Positions 11,638 to 23,014 are shown, numbered from the stretch's first letter. The stretch is 64,000 nt of DNA from Utricularia gibba (GCA_002189035.1 NEEC01000009.1:372001-436000), one strand, 5' to 3'. Numbers and translations: made by a program. Notes: a model not told the origin generated them from the sequence alone.

Positions 11638-13466
11638 ATGCATGCAACGAACGGTGGTTTGTGTGGACAAGTACTGGCGCTTGCTTCCAGCAATGATTCA
11701 GGGGAGAAAAAGACGAGGATTAGGCGATCGAAAGAAGAAAGGAAGACATTGGTTGAATCTTTCATAAAAATGTAATGTCCTTGTTACATCTCTTGATTCC
11801 TGGTTGCATTGTGCTTCAAATTCAGCCAGCTGTTATGCCCTTACGATTGGAGTTTTATCTAAGATTTTTTGTATTGTTTTTCAAGAAAGTCTGCTCTTGA
11901 GACAGGGATAGAATTCTTTTGTGTGATGGACTTTAGTTGTTATGGGACGCAATATTTCTATTGTCTGTTTTCCTACTTATGTAACGTACTCAATGTGAAA
12001 CCTTCCAGGTATCAGAAATCTAACAATGGGAATTTCCCATCTCTTCGCCTTACACATAAAGAAGTTGGTGGTTCTTTCTACACTGTCCGGGAGATTGTCC
12101 GAGAGGTCATTCAAGAAAACAGAGTATTAGCTCCGCCTAAAGACAATGAGCACTCTGGATTATTGGGTCAGCATCCTCTTGGCTCCATTTCCATGGAACC
12201 TCCGTCTAATTTTCCAGAATCAGAGAGAGCCCATTTGATAACAGATTTTCATGGTGGATATCAGATTATGAGTGAAGAAAGCATCGCAAGTTCAAATTCC
12301 GGCACCTATGATTCTGGTGCCTTGTACTTGGACAACGAAAAGATGCTGCAAAGAGGCAGCAAGGTTACTGTGGACATCGACGCTCATGATGGCATAAGTC
12401 ATCTTGGACCCTCTTTTTGCCAGGGTGAAAGCATGCAGGAGTTTTCATATGGGGAGCCATTTCCGCAAACTCAAATTGACGAGTTTATGAATCACGAGAC
12501 TCTCAATGATGTCACAATGCTTGAAGAAAATCATGATTCTGATAAGCAAGAGGCAAATCTCAATGCCAGTGACCATGCTGTTGATGCTATCAAGGTTGGG
12601 AATCAAACTCAGGAGGAGCGAGATTCTAATACTGTGGAGACATTTCCCTTGCATCCCGTTAGTGGGATGGTTCAAACTACTGACGGAGCGCATACCAGCC
12701 TCTCAGAAGAAGTTGAAGGGCTAGAAGACGATGTGAACGGACAAGAGGTCATAGTGCACACTGACAGCAACAGTGATTCTCATAATCGGGATGATGAGGA
12801 ACCACGTTCTTACTCGGTGAAAGAATTGAGTGGCAAGGTTGAAGATGGAAATGAAATGAAAAAGCCCCATCATCAATTTCAAGAATCTACCAAAAGATAC
12901 GTGGCCTCAGATCTTAGCATCAATGGTGTCTCTGACTCTGAATGCAAGGTGGGATCCAGCATCAATGACCTCAGTTTCTCATTTCAAGGAGTGTATTTGG
13001 AATGTGCAAGAGCCAAATATTGTGCTTGTTCTTTGTGTCAGCAACAAGTAGAAAGAGTCATGGAGCACACAACATATATGTGTGTGTGTGTGTCCTATAT
13101 ATACACCGCAGGCTTCCATTGAGCTAGGCATTTGCTTTCTTGCAGGTGAGCAGCTCTTCATCCGGAACAACTCCTAGCTATAAGGGAATCGACCTGTTGA
13201 ACAACGGAAACACTTACTCCCTGGACCGCATAAACCTGTAAGTCTATGTACTTGCTACAAATCTCACTGAAATATTTCTGCATCTCCTCAAGGAAACATA
13301 CATGCTTTTGCTTCTCCGTTCATTATTTTTATTGTGCATGGCATTGGGCAGGGACACCTGGGAAGAGAGCACGGGCAAGAAAGCAACACCTCCCCAAAGT
13401 GACAACACCTTCGTGGCACTCCTAAAGGGGCTGTTTGCCGCTTTCTCAAAGCTGTGGTCAGAGTAA
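11638..13466 (+). CDS. Putative DNA-binding protein of the At3g52170 type
   Basis: This is a plant-specific protein of unproven function, usually labelled DNA-binding. Exons: 11638-11771, 12009 to about 12990, 13146-13237 and 13352-13466. The start MHATNGGLCGQVLALASSN and a basic segment (KKTRIRRSKEERKTLVESFI) are followed by the most conserved block, SNNGNFPSLRLTHKEVGGSF then TVREIVREVIQENR (residues about 45-85). The long middle is acidic and low in complexity. The C-terminus is a short hydrophobic/aromatic motif (FVALLKGLFAAFSKLWSE). Two donors fit the end of exon 2 in the same phase, after 12948 (GTGGGA) or after 12990 (GTGTAT), so isoforms differing by 14 residues are possible. Reading past both donors opens a spurious tail to 13122. 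The family assignment rests on remembered homologues. Confidence 0.75.
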
Positions 13467-13658
13467 GGTCTCCCTTCTGCCTCATTGGCCCAGTAGGGCT
13501 CACTGGTGTTTTAAGTGTGGTTGCACATACCACTCTTGACTTTTTTCTGCTTGTGTCATGAGTTGAGGGCAAAGATAAAGGCAGCCAGGACCAAAGGGGG
13601 TTGGGTAAAACAGGGCATAGATGGATTCGTTACCCCGGGGAGGGCATCATGAAATGCA

Positions 13659-13690
13659 TGATGGGATGGGATGGGATGGGATGGGATGGG
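13659..13690 (+). repeat. (ATGGG)n microsatellite
   Basis: Six consecutive ATGGG units give six GGG tracts spaced by AT. This fits the G3N2 pattern of an intramolecular G-quadruplex on the plus strand. It lies about 200 bp past the stop codon of the 11638-13466 gene. Confidence 0.9.
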
Positions 13691-13920
13691 TGCATTGCAG
13701 CAGCACATTATTAATTTAACTCCCCACCCCAGACTTGATCATGTTAGGAGAGGGTGGGTGTGTGTGTGCATGCATATGAATATGCATATATGGATCTATG
13801 GGTGAATGATTGGGTAGCCGAGCAGCACCTCCAAAGCTGTCCCTGGACTAACCGCCTCATGGTCCCGGGGGCACGTTTTCCAGCTGTCCCACCCAAAAAG
13901 CCACTAGTCATGTAACAACA

Positions 13921-13924
13921 CCCC

Positions 13925-13955
<31 letters not shown>
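13921..13955. repeat. Poly-C(25)/poly-A(10) tract
   Basis: An uninterrupted run of 25 C is followed directly by 10 A. C runs of this length are rare in plant DNA, and their length is hard to sequence reliably, so the exact count is doubtful. Confidence 0.9.
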
Positions 13956-13956
<1 letters not shown>

Positions 13957-14958
13957 TAGCCGATTGGAAAAATGTTGAGGTCAAATCTGGAAAACCAATT
14001 CTCAATAATCAATTTTTACTTTTTCAACCATGTACTTAATTTCTTTTTTATTTTTGAAAATTACTTTAACTCCATCATAAGCTAGGAAGTCAATTTTAAA
14101 AAATTGAGGATCTATTCTAAGATATAAAGAGTTGTTTGATAATGATTAAAAAAAAGTGGTAATGGTAATTTTGTAAATACATTAAAACCATTGAAATAAC
14201 TCCATTCACACTCCGGCACTCTGGTTGGTTCATGACGGTGAAGATATTGAAACTTTCGGATGATCTAAAATAAAGATTATTTTTATTAAAAAAATTGATT
14301 ATTTGAATTTTTTAAAAAAAAACTAACTAAAAAACGATAACACGTAACGATGGATTTTAAATAATATAGAAACATAAATTTTGATCAAACTTCATCATGC
14401 AAAAGTTTATTTTTACATGTGCAATTAAATCTCAAAAAATAAATCATTATAGCAACGTATCTCTTTTTATAAAATTATATAATTAATCATACTATCATGG
14501 TTTTTGCCTTACATAATAATGCAAAAGTCAAATGTATTTTGAGGGCGATGTTTAATTGAACCATTATCCTTAAATACTTGAGGTTAATCTAAAATTTTCT
14601 CACATTCTTTTATAATTGTGCAGTGATCAATAACACATTAACAAAGAAAATATTGTGAAAAATGAAATAAACTCCTAAAGTAATTATTACAAAGCATAAT
14701 AAAATAATCATATGTGCATAGATTTATACATGCAAGATTTTACCAAAGATTCTTACCCACAAATACTCGCGTGCACATACTCATAGATGGAAAATATTTA
14801 TTAGGCTTTCTTGGTGAATTTATATCAAATCATATATTCAAATTTTATCTAATTTGAGATTTTTTTAATTAATATAATTTATATTTTCTCTAATTTAATC
14901 CAAAATCATTCTATAAAATCACAAAATACAATTTTTCTCTAAAAATATCAAATTGATA

Positions 14959-14961
<3 letters not shown>

Positions 14962-14998
<37 letters not shown>
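14962..14998. repeat. (AT)n microsatellite
   Basis: A perfect AT dinucleotide run of about 18 units sits inside the AT-rich intergenic region. Confidence 0.95.
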
Positions 14999-15001
<3 letters not shown>

Positions 15002-16038
15002 CATTCAAAAACATAATAAAATTAAATAAAATAGATGTTGAACAATCTAAAATAGTTATTAAAAATCAAAAATATAAATAATGTAAAATCAATTATCAAT
15101 TTGTTTGATATTATATTTTAATTGTCTTTGGTTATTTTGAAATATATGTGTTGATAATACATTTTAAACTGAAAGTTATTTTGTGTAAAATCAATACTTG
15201 ATTATGATTTTAGTTACAAAATTGCATGTATTTATCCTTTAAAGTAGTACTAGTGTTATTATGTTACTTTTTACTGGAACCCTAATTTCTATCTTTGAAT
15301 TTTTACTTGAATAGATATCACATGAGATCGAAGATCTGAGTTTCTCGTGATCTGGTTGAATTTTCGTGGTTCAAGAACTCCTTACTCCACACAAAAAACC
15401 CAATAGACATTAAAATACAATTTCTCATTTTTTAAAAATTGTCTATTAAATGCTTCTCCTCAATTTTGAATATGATTCCAATTATATTTATGTAAATAGA
15501 TTCCTGTCATCCTTTCTCCTCGAATTTGAATATGAGTGAATATATTATTTACAATAAAAATTTCAATTATTCTTTTATTTTCACCCACTTGCAATGGCGT
15601 TAGGGAGATGTCTCTCAACCTGAATTAATTGTATTGTAAGAATAATACAAAAAAAAACGACTTCAAATTTCATTCTGTCAAAATTTTTATTTTTAAATTA
15701 GTTACCGCCGAGGGGCACAAAATGTGGTAAATGGGTTGGTTGGGTAGTCCCGTCCCGTCCAGTCCGACAATTGCGAGGTCGGGGCCGCCAGCTGTGCACA
15801 GCTGTGAAGGGTAGCCGTTGCCCGTTGGTGCGGTGGCGGGCCGCAGTTGGTCACATGCGCCCGTAGTCCAGTCTGGTTAAAACTTGGCCACATCTTTGTC
15901 TCCTTTGCATGGCCCCACCCAAGTGTCCATTTCCACCTCCCCCAATTTACCAAATTGCCCTCCCACTCGTTTCCTTTTCTCCCATTTTATTTATTTAGCG
16001 CCCCCCAACGCCACTTCCCATTCTACGACACTCTCGCA

Positions 16039-16858
16039 ATGGACCGCCGCGCCGCATCCCTCCTCGCCTTCCTCTGCCTCGTTTGCGCCACCGCTGGACA
16101 AACTGCACCCGCAGCCGCGCCGGCGGTTTCCCCCGCTGCCTCTCAGCTCTCCACCCCACCTGCTGCCGCTCCTGTGGCTACCACCACTCCTCCGGCTGCC
16201 GCTCCTGTGGCTACCACCACTCCTCCGGCCGTCGCTCCTGTAACTACCACTCCTCCGGCCGTCGCTCCTGTAACTACCACTCCTCCGGCTGCCGCTCCTG
16301 TAGCTGCCACCACTCCTCCAGCCGTCGCTCCTGTGACTACTACTCCTCCTCCGGCCGCCGCTCCTGTGGCTACCACCACTCCTCCGGCCGTCGCCCCTGT
16401 AGCTGCCACCACTCCTCCGGCAGCAGCCCCCGTCGCTAGCACGCCTCCGGCAACAACACCGACCGCGTCCCCTCCGGCTCTCACTCCAACCGCCGAGACA
16501 GTTCTTCCTCCCGCCCCAGCCCCAGCCACTGCCTCGCCGTCTGAGACACCCGCCCAGCACCCAAAGCTAGCAAGAAAAAGAGCAAACACAGCGCCTCCCC
16601 TGCCCCGGCACCTGAACTCCTGGGACCACCCGCACCGCCGGCCGAAGCCCCAGGAAGCGCGGCTCCAGCGCCGACGACCCTCAACGATGTGGTAAGTCCC
16701 CTAATTTTGGCAATGTAGTCCCAGATCTGGAATCCTAATCCCCATAACTTAACTAACCAACTCTCTCAATCTCGCAGAGCGGCGCCGGGAAGGTGGTTCG
16801 CAGAGTGTCGGTGGCGTTGTGGATGGCGGCCGCGGTGGCGGCGGCAGCGGCATTCTAG
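16039..16858 (+). CDS. Lysine-rich classical arabinogalactan protein (AGP17/18-like), frame broken near 16546-16562
   Basis: AGPs are heavily O-glycosylated cell-surface proteoglycans held by a GPI anchor. The signal peptide is MDRRAASLLAFLCLVCATAG. The mature region is Ala/Pro/Thr-rich with repeated TTPPA(A/V)APV units at about residues 45-135, suited to Hyp-arabinogalactan attachment. After residue 170 the expected AGP elements are all present but one base out of frame: PAPAPKASKKKSKHSASPAP (the Lys-rich patch), ELLGPPAPPAEAPGSAAPAP, and across an intron (16692-16777) VVRRVSVALWMAAAVAAAAA, the GPI signal, with the stop at 16856-16858. A single missing C near 16553-16555 (GCCCAG for expected GCCCCAG) accounts for it and would give about 244 residues. 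Read literally, the frame runs on to 16695 with an Arg-rich tail. Confidence 0.85.
16160..16440 (+). repeat. Coding minisatellite in the AGP gene
   Basis: About nine imperfect tandem units of roughly 30-36 bases encode TTPPAAAPVA/TTPPAVAPVT. The repeats also open long frames on the other strands; these are artefacts of composition. Confidence 0.8.
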
Positions 16859-18156
16859 ATTGCCCTTTGATTCGTTATGTTGATTGCTGCATTGCATGAG
16901 CCAGCTATTTATTTATTACTGTTGTGGGGGTGGTGCCTGCTGCATTTATTTGATTTATTTTTGCATTTGTCGACCGTTGGAGCAGACAATTGCTATTAAT
17001 ATCAAATGCATTCATTTACCATCTTCGACCCCAACTGCCCCACCCATCCAACCTTTCTTTTTGTTATGCCCTAAAACTGACAACTCATCTCTAAATTGAC
17101 ACTCACTGTCGGTGCCCCCTTTCTAAAATTATCATGTGTAAAAAAACAAACAAAAAATATTATTATTCATGAAATATCGCGTTGGATTGAAAATAAAGTA
17201 ACAAGATATTATTCAATTGAATAAACCCTAAACCCTAAATCCAATTCCCCTAGATCTAATATGAAAATTTTTAATAATTAGAAATCAAATTAAAATTCAA
17301 TTCTGAAAAACTGAATCCAGATCCGATAGATCTGCCCATCCATATGTCTACTCTAGAGAGACTTTGAGGACGCTACTTTATAAATACATTTTTTTTTTCA
17401 AAATGATAAATTCAAGGTTCAATATTTTGTTTCAAACTTCGAGCATTGGAATACAAAAATTACGCATCTTTGATTTCTACAAACTGTATAATTTCTATTA
17501 ACATTTGTTCATTCTATTTTTCTTTTTCATTAACATTTATAAAAAACTTAGTTTCAAAAACTTTTCTGAGATTTAAATTAGTTAATTTAATATGTTGAAT
17601 TTAGGACCGTAGACATTTGGAGTTGTGATTTTTGAAAAGTAATGGTTTTTTAATAAAATATAAACATTTTAATTTTATATTAAATAATATACAAAAATAT
17701 AAAAAAAATGTTTTTAATTTTATATTTTCATTTTGTATAAGGCAAGAAAATCAAAATGTTTAATGTCCATTAATTCAAATTTCATAAATCAAGAAATTCA
17801 ACCAGTGGAATGCTTTTGAAATCACTCGGTACAGAAATAGATTTTTTAAGTATTTCAATTTTACTAAGCATGAATTTGAAAATAAAACGATTAAATATTA
17901 GAATTTTCAAAAATTAAAAAAATCAAGTCATTAAATTATTAACAAATAACGGCCCATACAGTTTTACATTAATCTCAATTTGCGTCACCGAATTACTTTT
18001 ATTTTTAGAAAAATAGTTTTTTTAAAAGAAAAATGGTATGGGATCCGTTTTAAAAGGGTCGGAGGTTTAAACCCGTCCTGAATCCTCTCACGCGGAACCT
18101 TGTCATCTGGAGTGGGACGCTCCCCGCGCTGTTCGACAGAGAATGGTGTTCAAAGG
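16859..18156. other. AT-rich intergenic region
   Basis: This is the 3' flank of the AGP gene and the promoter side of the first PPR gene. From 17100 to 18050 it is strongly AT-rich, and no gene or transposon end was recognised. Confidence 0.5.
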
Positions 18157-20133
18157 ATGGCTCCCGCGCGCATCTGGGAGGCTGGGGGAGTTGTGACTCT
18201 TTCTTCGTACATGGCAGTGAGAAACCGATTGGTGGATCGTTTATGTCGAGAAAAGCGTTTGAGGGAGGTTATCCAGGTCCTCGAGAGCCAGGTCCATCAA
18301 CCCTCTGCTGTCTTGTATACGAACATTCTACACCTCTGCATTGAAAAGAGAGCTCTAGATGAAGGGAAGCGAGTTCTTGCGCATATTAAGGGATCAGGTT
18401 TTGTGCCTGGTACATTTGTTTCCAACAAGATTCTTCATTTATTTTGCAAATGTGAGAGTATTTATGATGCCAGAACGCTATTTGATGAAATGGGTTGCCG
18501 GGACTTGTGTTCCTGGAACATTATGCTTTATGGGTACACGAATGTGGGTCAGCTTTCCCGTGCAAGAGCTCTGTTTGATGAAATGCCTCAAAGAGATAAC
18601 TTTTCTTGGACAGCTATGATTTCGGGTTATGTGAAGCATGAAGAACCTGAGAATGCATTAGAGTTGTATAAGTTGATGCACAGGAATGATGGCTCCACCT
18701 GTGATAATAAGTTTACTATTGCCAGTGCTCTTGCTGCTTCAGCTGCTATGCAGTCTTTGCGTTTTGGCAAAGAGATCCATGCTCATATATTTAGAAGCGG
18801 ACTGGATTCTGATGCAGTGGTTTGGAGTGCTTTGTTGGATGTGTACGGAAAATGTGGGAGTGTAAATGAAGCTAGATATATATTCGATAAGACAATGGAG
18901 AAGGATGTAGTTTCTTGGACAACAATGATCGATCGCTATTTCGGAGATGGAAGGTTGGAAGATGGCTTTTCTTTGTTTTCTCGTATGCTGCTTTCAGGAC
19001 TTAGTCCAAATGAGTTCACTTATTCTGGAGTCCTAAATGCTTGTGCCTTTTGTACCGCCGAGGAGCTTGGGAGACAGGTACATGGTCACATGATGCGGAC
19101 CGGATTTGATCCTCATTCATATGCTGCTAGTGCACTCGTTCACATGTACGCCAAGTGTGGCAGTGTTGAATCAGCACACAAAATATTTAATTTACTGCCG
19201 AAGCCAGATTTAGTTTCATGGACATCTTTGATTAACGGATATGCGCAGAACGGTCACCCCCGAGAAGCACTTGAGCTTTTTGAGCTGTTACTGAAATCTG
19301 GTACACAACCGGATCACATCACTTTTGTTGGAGTCCTGTCTGCTTGTACACATGCTGGTCTAGTTGATAAGGGTATTGAATATTTCCACTCAATATCAGA
19401 GAAACATGGTTTGAGACATACTCCTGATCACTATGCCTGTGCAGTAGATCTTTTAAGTCGTTCGGGGAGATTTAAAGAAGCTGCAGATCTCATTAGTGTG
19501 ATGCCTAAAAAACCTGACAAATTTGTTTGGGCTTCTCTACTTGGTGGTTGCCGAATTCATCGAAATCATGCACTTGCAAAGCAAGCAGGTGAAGCCTTGT
19601 TACAACTTGAGCCTGATAATGCAGCTACCTATGTCACTCTAGCTAACATCTACGCCAGTGAAGGGAAATGGAGTGAAGCTGCTAAGATCAGAGCACTAAT
19701 GGAGGAAAGAGGTGTGCTCAAGAAGCCTGGCATGAGCTGGATCAGCATAAAGAACAAAACCCATATTTTCTTGGTTGGAGATTTGCCCCATCCGAAATCA
19801 GAGGAGGTGCTTTTGTTCTTGAATGAAGTGTCAAAGAGAATGAAGGAAGCAGGCTACACGCCACAAACAAATCATGTGCTCCATGACGTTGAGGATGAGC
19901 AGAAAGAGCAATGCCTTTCGTATCATAGCGAGAAGCTTGCTGTGTCATTTGGCATTATAGCTACGCCTCACGAAACACCCGTAAAGGTTTTCAAGAATCT
20001 GAGAACTTGTGTTGATTGTCATGCTACTATTAAGTTCATCTCTGGTATGACGGGGAGAAAGATTATCATTAGAGACTCTAGCAGGTTCCATAGTTTTGAA
20101 TCTGGAAGCTGTTCCTGCAACGATTATTGGTGA
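18157..20133 (+). CDS. DYW-type pentatricopeptide repeat protein (At4g37170-like)
   Basis: PLS-class PPR proteins bind organellar RNA one base per repeat. DYW members edit C to U through a deaminase-like domain. This intronless gene gives 658 residues from the first in-frame ATG, 18157; the frame upstream lacks a usable ATG. Repeats run from about residue 50 to 470, with typical ends such as DLCSWNIMLYGYTNVGQLSRA and KDVVSWTTMIDRYFGDGRLE. E/E+ motifs follow (KKPGMSWISIKNKTHIFLVG), then a DYW domain with the zinc/catalytic HSE (YHSEKLAVSFGI), CVDCHATIKF and terminal CSCNDYW. All deaminase ligands look intact. Overall similarity to Arabidopsis At4g37170 is strong from memory. A mitochondrial or plastid destination is likely, though no clear transit peptide was proven. 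Confidence 0.9.
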   Translation: MAPARIWEAGGVVTLSSYMAVRNRLVDRLCREKRLREVIQVLESQVHQPSAVLYTNILHLCIEKRALDEGKRVLAHIKGSGFVPGTFVSNKILHLFCKCESIYDARTLFDEMGCRDLCSWNIMLYGYTNVGQLSRARALFDEMPQRDNFSWTAMISGYVKHEEPENALELYKLMHRNDGSTCDNKFTIASALAASAAMQSLRFGKEIHAHIFRSGLDSDAVVWSALLDVYGKCGSVNEARYIFDKTMEKDVVSWTTMIDRYFGDGRLEDGFSLFSRMLLSGLSPNEFTYSGVLNACAFCTAEELGRQVHGHMMRTGFDPHSYAASALVHMYAKCGSVESAHKIFNLLPKPDLVSWTSLINGYAQNGHPREALELFELLLKSGTQPDHITFVGVLSACTHAGLVDKGIEYFHSISEKHGLRHTPDHYACAVDLLSRSGRFKEAADLISVMPKKPDKFVWASLLGGCRIHRNHALAKQAGEALLQLEPDNAATYVTLANIYASEGKWSEAAKIRALMEERGVLKKPGMSWISIKNKTHIFLVGDLPHPKSEEVLLFLNEVSKRMKEAGYTPQTNHVLHDVEDEQKEQCLSYHSEKLAVSFGIIATPHETPVKVFKNLRTCVDCHATIKFISGMTGRKIIIRDSSRFHSFESGSCSCNDYW

Positions 20134-20193
20134 TTTTTTCAGGAAGCAAAATTTGTTGTATGTGGGGTGCTTGAAAGATCGATTTTTTGCGTC

Positions 20194-22224
20194 ATGTACG
20201 CAACGAAGTCGCAAGCTTGGCCAGTATCCTCTTTCGTGTATTGGAGAATTGCTGGAAATGTAACGATCGTTCCTGCCCATAAGCACTTTCTCCGTCTGTT
20301 ACTTCACACAGCTGTGCATGTCCCTTCTTACGGTGAAAGGGAACTTGATTCTCTCGTTGTCAAATGCTCATCAATGAGTCAAGTCAAAATTCTTCATGCC
20401 CAGATGATCTCAAGGGGCCTCGCAGACGACAATATCTCTCTCAGCAGGCTCATTTTACTTTGTTGTGTGTCATCGTTTGGTGACAGGGAGTACGCGGATG
20501 ACCTGTTCGACAGAATTCCTAGTCCAAATAGGTACATATACAACACCTTAATAAGAGCTTCCGTGAATGACGGAAAAGCGAGTAAAGCTGTTTTGCTTTA
20601 CACAAAGATGGTTGTTTCTGGTGTTTTTCCGAACGAGTTTACGTTTCCTTTTATTCTTAAAGCTTGTGCGTTTCAGAAGGCGCACTTGGAGGGTCTGTGG
20701 GTTCATTTGCATGCTATGAAGCTGGGGTTCTCTGAAAGCTACATATGCGTGCAAAATGGGCTGATAAACTTCTATGTTAGCTGTGGGAAGATTGAATCTG
20801 CGCGAGAAATTTTCAACTTCATGGATTCTAAGACCTTAGTTTCATGGAATTCAATGATTGGTGGGTATGCAAAAATGGGTAAATATGGAGAAGCAACTCT
20901 GATGTTTGTTGACATGAGGAATGGAGGGGTGGAACCGGATGGTCATACTTTGGTCAGTTTGCTGTCAGTTTGTTCTAGGATCAACGATGTAGAGTTTGGG
21001 AAATTTCTTCACTGGTACATTGAGATTAATGGAGTTGTTGCTGATATTTATTTGCAGAATGGTCTCCTGGATATGTACGCAAAGTGTAGCCATTTGCATA
21101 TAGCTGAAGTCATCTTTGCAAGAATGGTACATAAGAGTGTTGTTTCGTGGACATCAATTCTCAGTGCATATGCAAAGCATGGCCTTGTCGAATTAGCTGA
21201 GACTACTTTCAACAGAATGCCTGTTAAAAATGTGATATCATGGAACTCGATGATCACATGTTGTCTTCAAAACGGCCAGCTCAAAAAATCTCTGGAATTC
21301 TTTCACAGAATGCTTAGTTCATCTGTGGTGCCTGATCAGACCACGGTGGCAAGTGCTCTTTCAGCATGCAGTCAACTGGGTGATTTTGTCACAGGTAGAA
21401 AATTGCATGAGTATCTGCGTGCAAACACTCTAGAACCTACCATAACATCATCTAATGCCCTGATCGATATGTACGCAAGATGTGGTTTTCTGGAAACGGC
21501 AATGGATGCCTTTGAAAACATGTCTGAGAAAAATGTCGTCTCATGGAACACCATGATTAATGCTCTAGCATTCCACGGTCTTGGACACAGAGCAATTGAG
21601 CTTTTTGAACAGATGGAAGCTAATAAGGTGCAACCTGATGCTGTTACATTCAGTGGCTTGCTCTCTGCTTGCTGCCATTGTGGGCTAACCGATACTGGGC
21701 AGCTCCTATTCCATAAAATGAGCAAGGATTTCAACATCCCTTACGAAATCGAGCATTATGCTTGCATGATTGATCTTCTCGGCCGTGGAGGTTTATTCCA
21801 AGAGGCATTGAAGCTCATAAGTGAAATGCCAATGAGACCAGATACAGTGATCTGGGGGGCACTGCTAAGCGCCTGCCGAACACATCGAAAGGTCGTCGTT
21901 GCAAAACTGATCCTGAAGCAGCTCTTAGAGATGGAGCCGCATTCTGGTGGCCTGTACATCCTCGTGGCCAATATATTCCATGAATGCCAGCAATGGGATG
22001 GAACCAAGAAGATGTGGATTCTGATGAATAACTGCAGTGTTCCCAAGAACAGGGGCATGAGTTCCGTGGAAGTGAATGGCAGAGTCCGTGATTTCGTGGC
22101 CGGAGACAGGAGCCATGAAGAAGATTCAGCTGCTGTGTACTCACTGCTGCATCACATGAAGAGCCACCTCAACACTAACACTGAATGTGAAGATGGCTGC
22201 AGTTCCAGCCTGGAAGCTCCTTGA
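20194..22224 (+). CDS. E-type pentatricopeptide repeat protein
   Basis: This intronless PLS-class PPR protein has 676 residues from ATG 20194. Repeats cover about residues 60-600 (for example KTLVSWNSMIGGYAKMGKYG and KNVVSWNTMINALAFHGLG). The E region has EIEHYACMIDLLGRGG, MPMRPDTVIWGALLSACRTH and the E+-like GMSSVEVNGRVRDFVAGDRS. There is no DYW domain. Such proteins act as RNA-editing site-recognition factors in organelles, often borrowing a separate DYW protein. Its start lies only 60 bp beyond the stop of the preceding DYW gene. The two are not close copies of each other, so this is adjacency rather than recent tandem duplication. Poly(A) or promoter signals between them are not obvious. 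I do not assign a specific orthologue. Confidence 0.88.
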   Translation: MYATKSQAWPVSSFVYWRIAGNVTIVPAHKHFLRLLLHTAVHVPSYGERELDSLVVKCSSMSQVKILHAQMISRGLADDNISLSRLILLCCVSSFGDREYADDLFDRIPSPNRYIYNTLIRASVNDGKASKAVLLYTKMVVSGVFPNEFTFPFILKACAFQKAHLEGLWVHLHAMKLGFSESYICVQNGLINFYVSCGKIESAREIFNFMDSKTLVSWNSMIGGYAKMGKYGEATLMFVDMRNGGVEPDGHTLVSLLSVCSRINDVEFGKFLHWYIEINGVVADIYLQNGLLDMYAKCSHLHIAEVIFARMVHKSVVSWTSILSAYAKHGLVELAETTFNRMPVKNVISWNSMITCCLQNGQLKKSLEFFHRMLSSSVVPDQTTVASALSACSQLGDFVTGRKLHEYLRANTLEPTITSSNALIDMYARCGFLETAMDAFENMSEKNVVSWNTMINALAFHGLGHRAIELFEQMEANKVQPDAVTFSGLLSACCHCGLTDTGQLLFHKMSKDFNIPYEIEHYACMIDLLGRGGLFQEALKLISEMPMRPDTVIWGALLSACRTHRKVVVAKLILKQLLEMEPHSGGLYILVANIFHECQQWDGTKKMWILMNNCSVPKNRGMSSVEVNGRVRDFVAGDRSHEEDSAAVYSLLHHMKSHLNTNTECEDGCSSSLEAP

Positions 22225-23014
22225 ACTTGTTCATTACAATTTTGTAGATATTTTTGTTCAGAAAACAAAAGGTGGAAATTGTCGGTAATGATATTAAAGC
22301 GTGTCCTAACGAATTATTTAATATTTAATATACATTGATGGATGCCGCCTGGGGGCTGGGGAGGGAAGAGTCTTGGTTTTTTTTTTTTTTTTTTTTTTTG
22401 AGGCTTCGAGGCCTTCGTTACAGAAGAAAATACGGCCTCCATCGCGCCTCTCTCTCCCCGCTTTTGGCTGGGAACTGCGCCTTCGGAATTCAGGCAGTTA
22501 ATTTGCGTTTTTGACACGTGTGATTCTTCCCTCGTACGTTTCTTGATCCGGCAACCGATTTCATGTATGCTCTTTGATTCGCTGGGTTTCTTTGGTGGCA
22601 AGTGGGAGGGTATGGTATGTGTTTTGTTACTGTATTCTTGGTACAGTTAGGTTTTTTATGACCGCCATTGACTCTTGAAGATTCATTGCGCGCTGGATTT
22701 TAGGATTTTGCTTCTTCTGTCTTGGGCACTCGACATATTGTTCAAATTGGAACCCCTCGTTCCGTCGATCTTGGGTTTAATGTGGGTCTTGTTATTTTTG
22801 GCTGTTTGTTCTACAGATCTTCATAGGAAGCTTGATTTTTTTTTTTTTTTTTTTTGAAGGGACGAAGGTTCAATCCAGTAGCTTTTTCCTCTCGTTCACT
22901 GTGAGTGCTCGTGTCATCGATTTGTTCCTGTTTACAAGGATGATTTGGTGATCGCCTTTTTTAATGTCAGGCTGTGAACTTTGTATCTAAGGGGATTTAG
23001 GACTTTGATTTACA
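22225..23014. other. Intergenic region and leader of the DDT gene
   Basis: It contains the 3' flank of the second PPR gene and probably the promoter and 5' UTR of the DDT gene (ATG 23015). Poly-T tracts lie at about 22378-22399 and 22838-22855. No coding sequence was recognised. Confidence 0.5.

Larger units (their letters stand above)
13467..16038. other. Gene-poor region with simple repeats
   Basis: No gene was recognised. The first 500 bases hold G-rich and C-rich tracts (listed separately). From about 13960 to 15700 the DNA is very AT-rich with no coding frame. The last 300 bases, with the C/T-rich TTTATTTATTTAGCGCC segment near 15990, are probably the promoter and leader of the arabinogalactan gene starting at 16039. 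Confidence 0.5.

Noticed and set aside
11573..11767. Frame with a hydrophobic start
   Set aside because: It overlaps the real first exon of the 11638-13466 gene in another frame.
15991..16589. Long minus-strand frames (189 and 148 codons) of Gly/Ser/Arg or Ala/Gly/Val
   Set aside because: They mirror the AGP minisatellite. The plus strand has a signal peptide, Lys patch and GPI signal.
21372..22144. Several minus-strand frames over 100 codons
   Set aside because: They are shadows of the E-type PPR gene.
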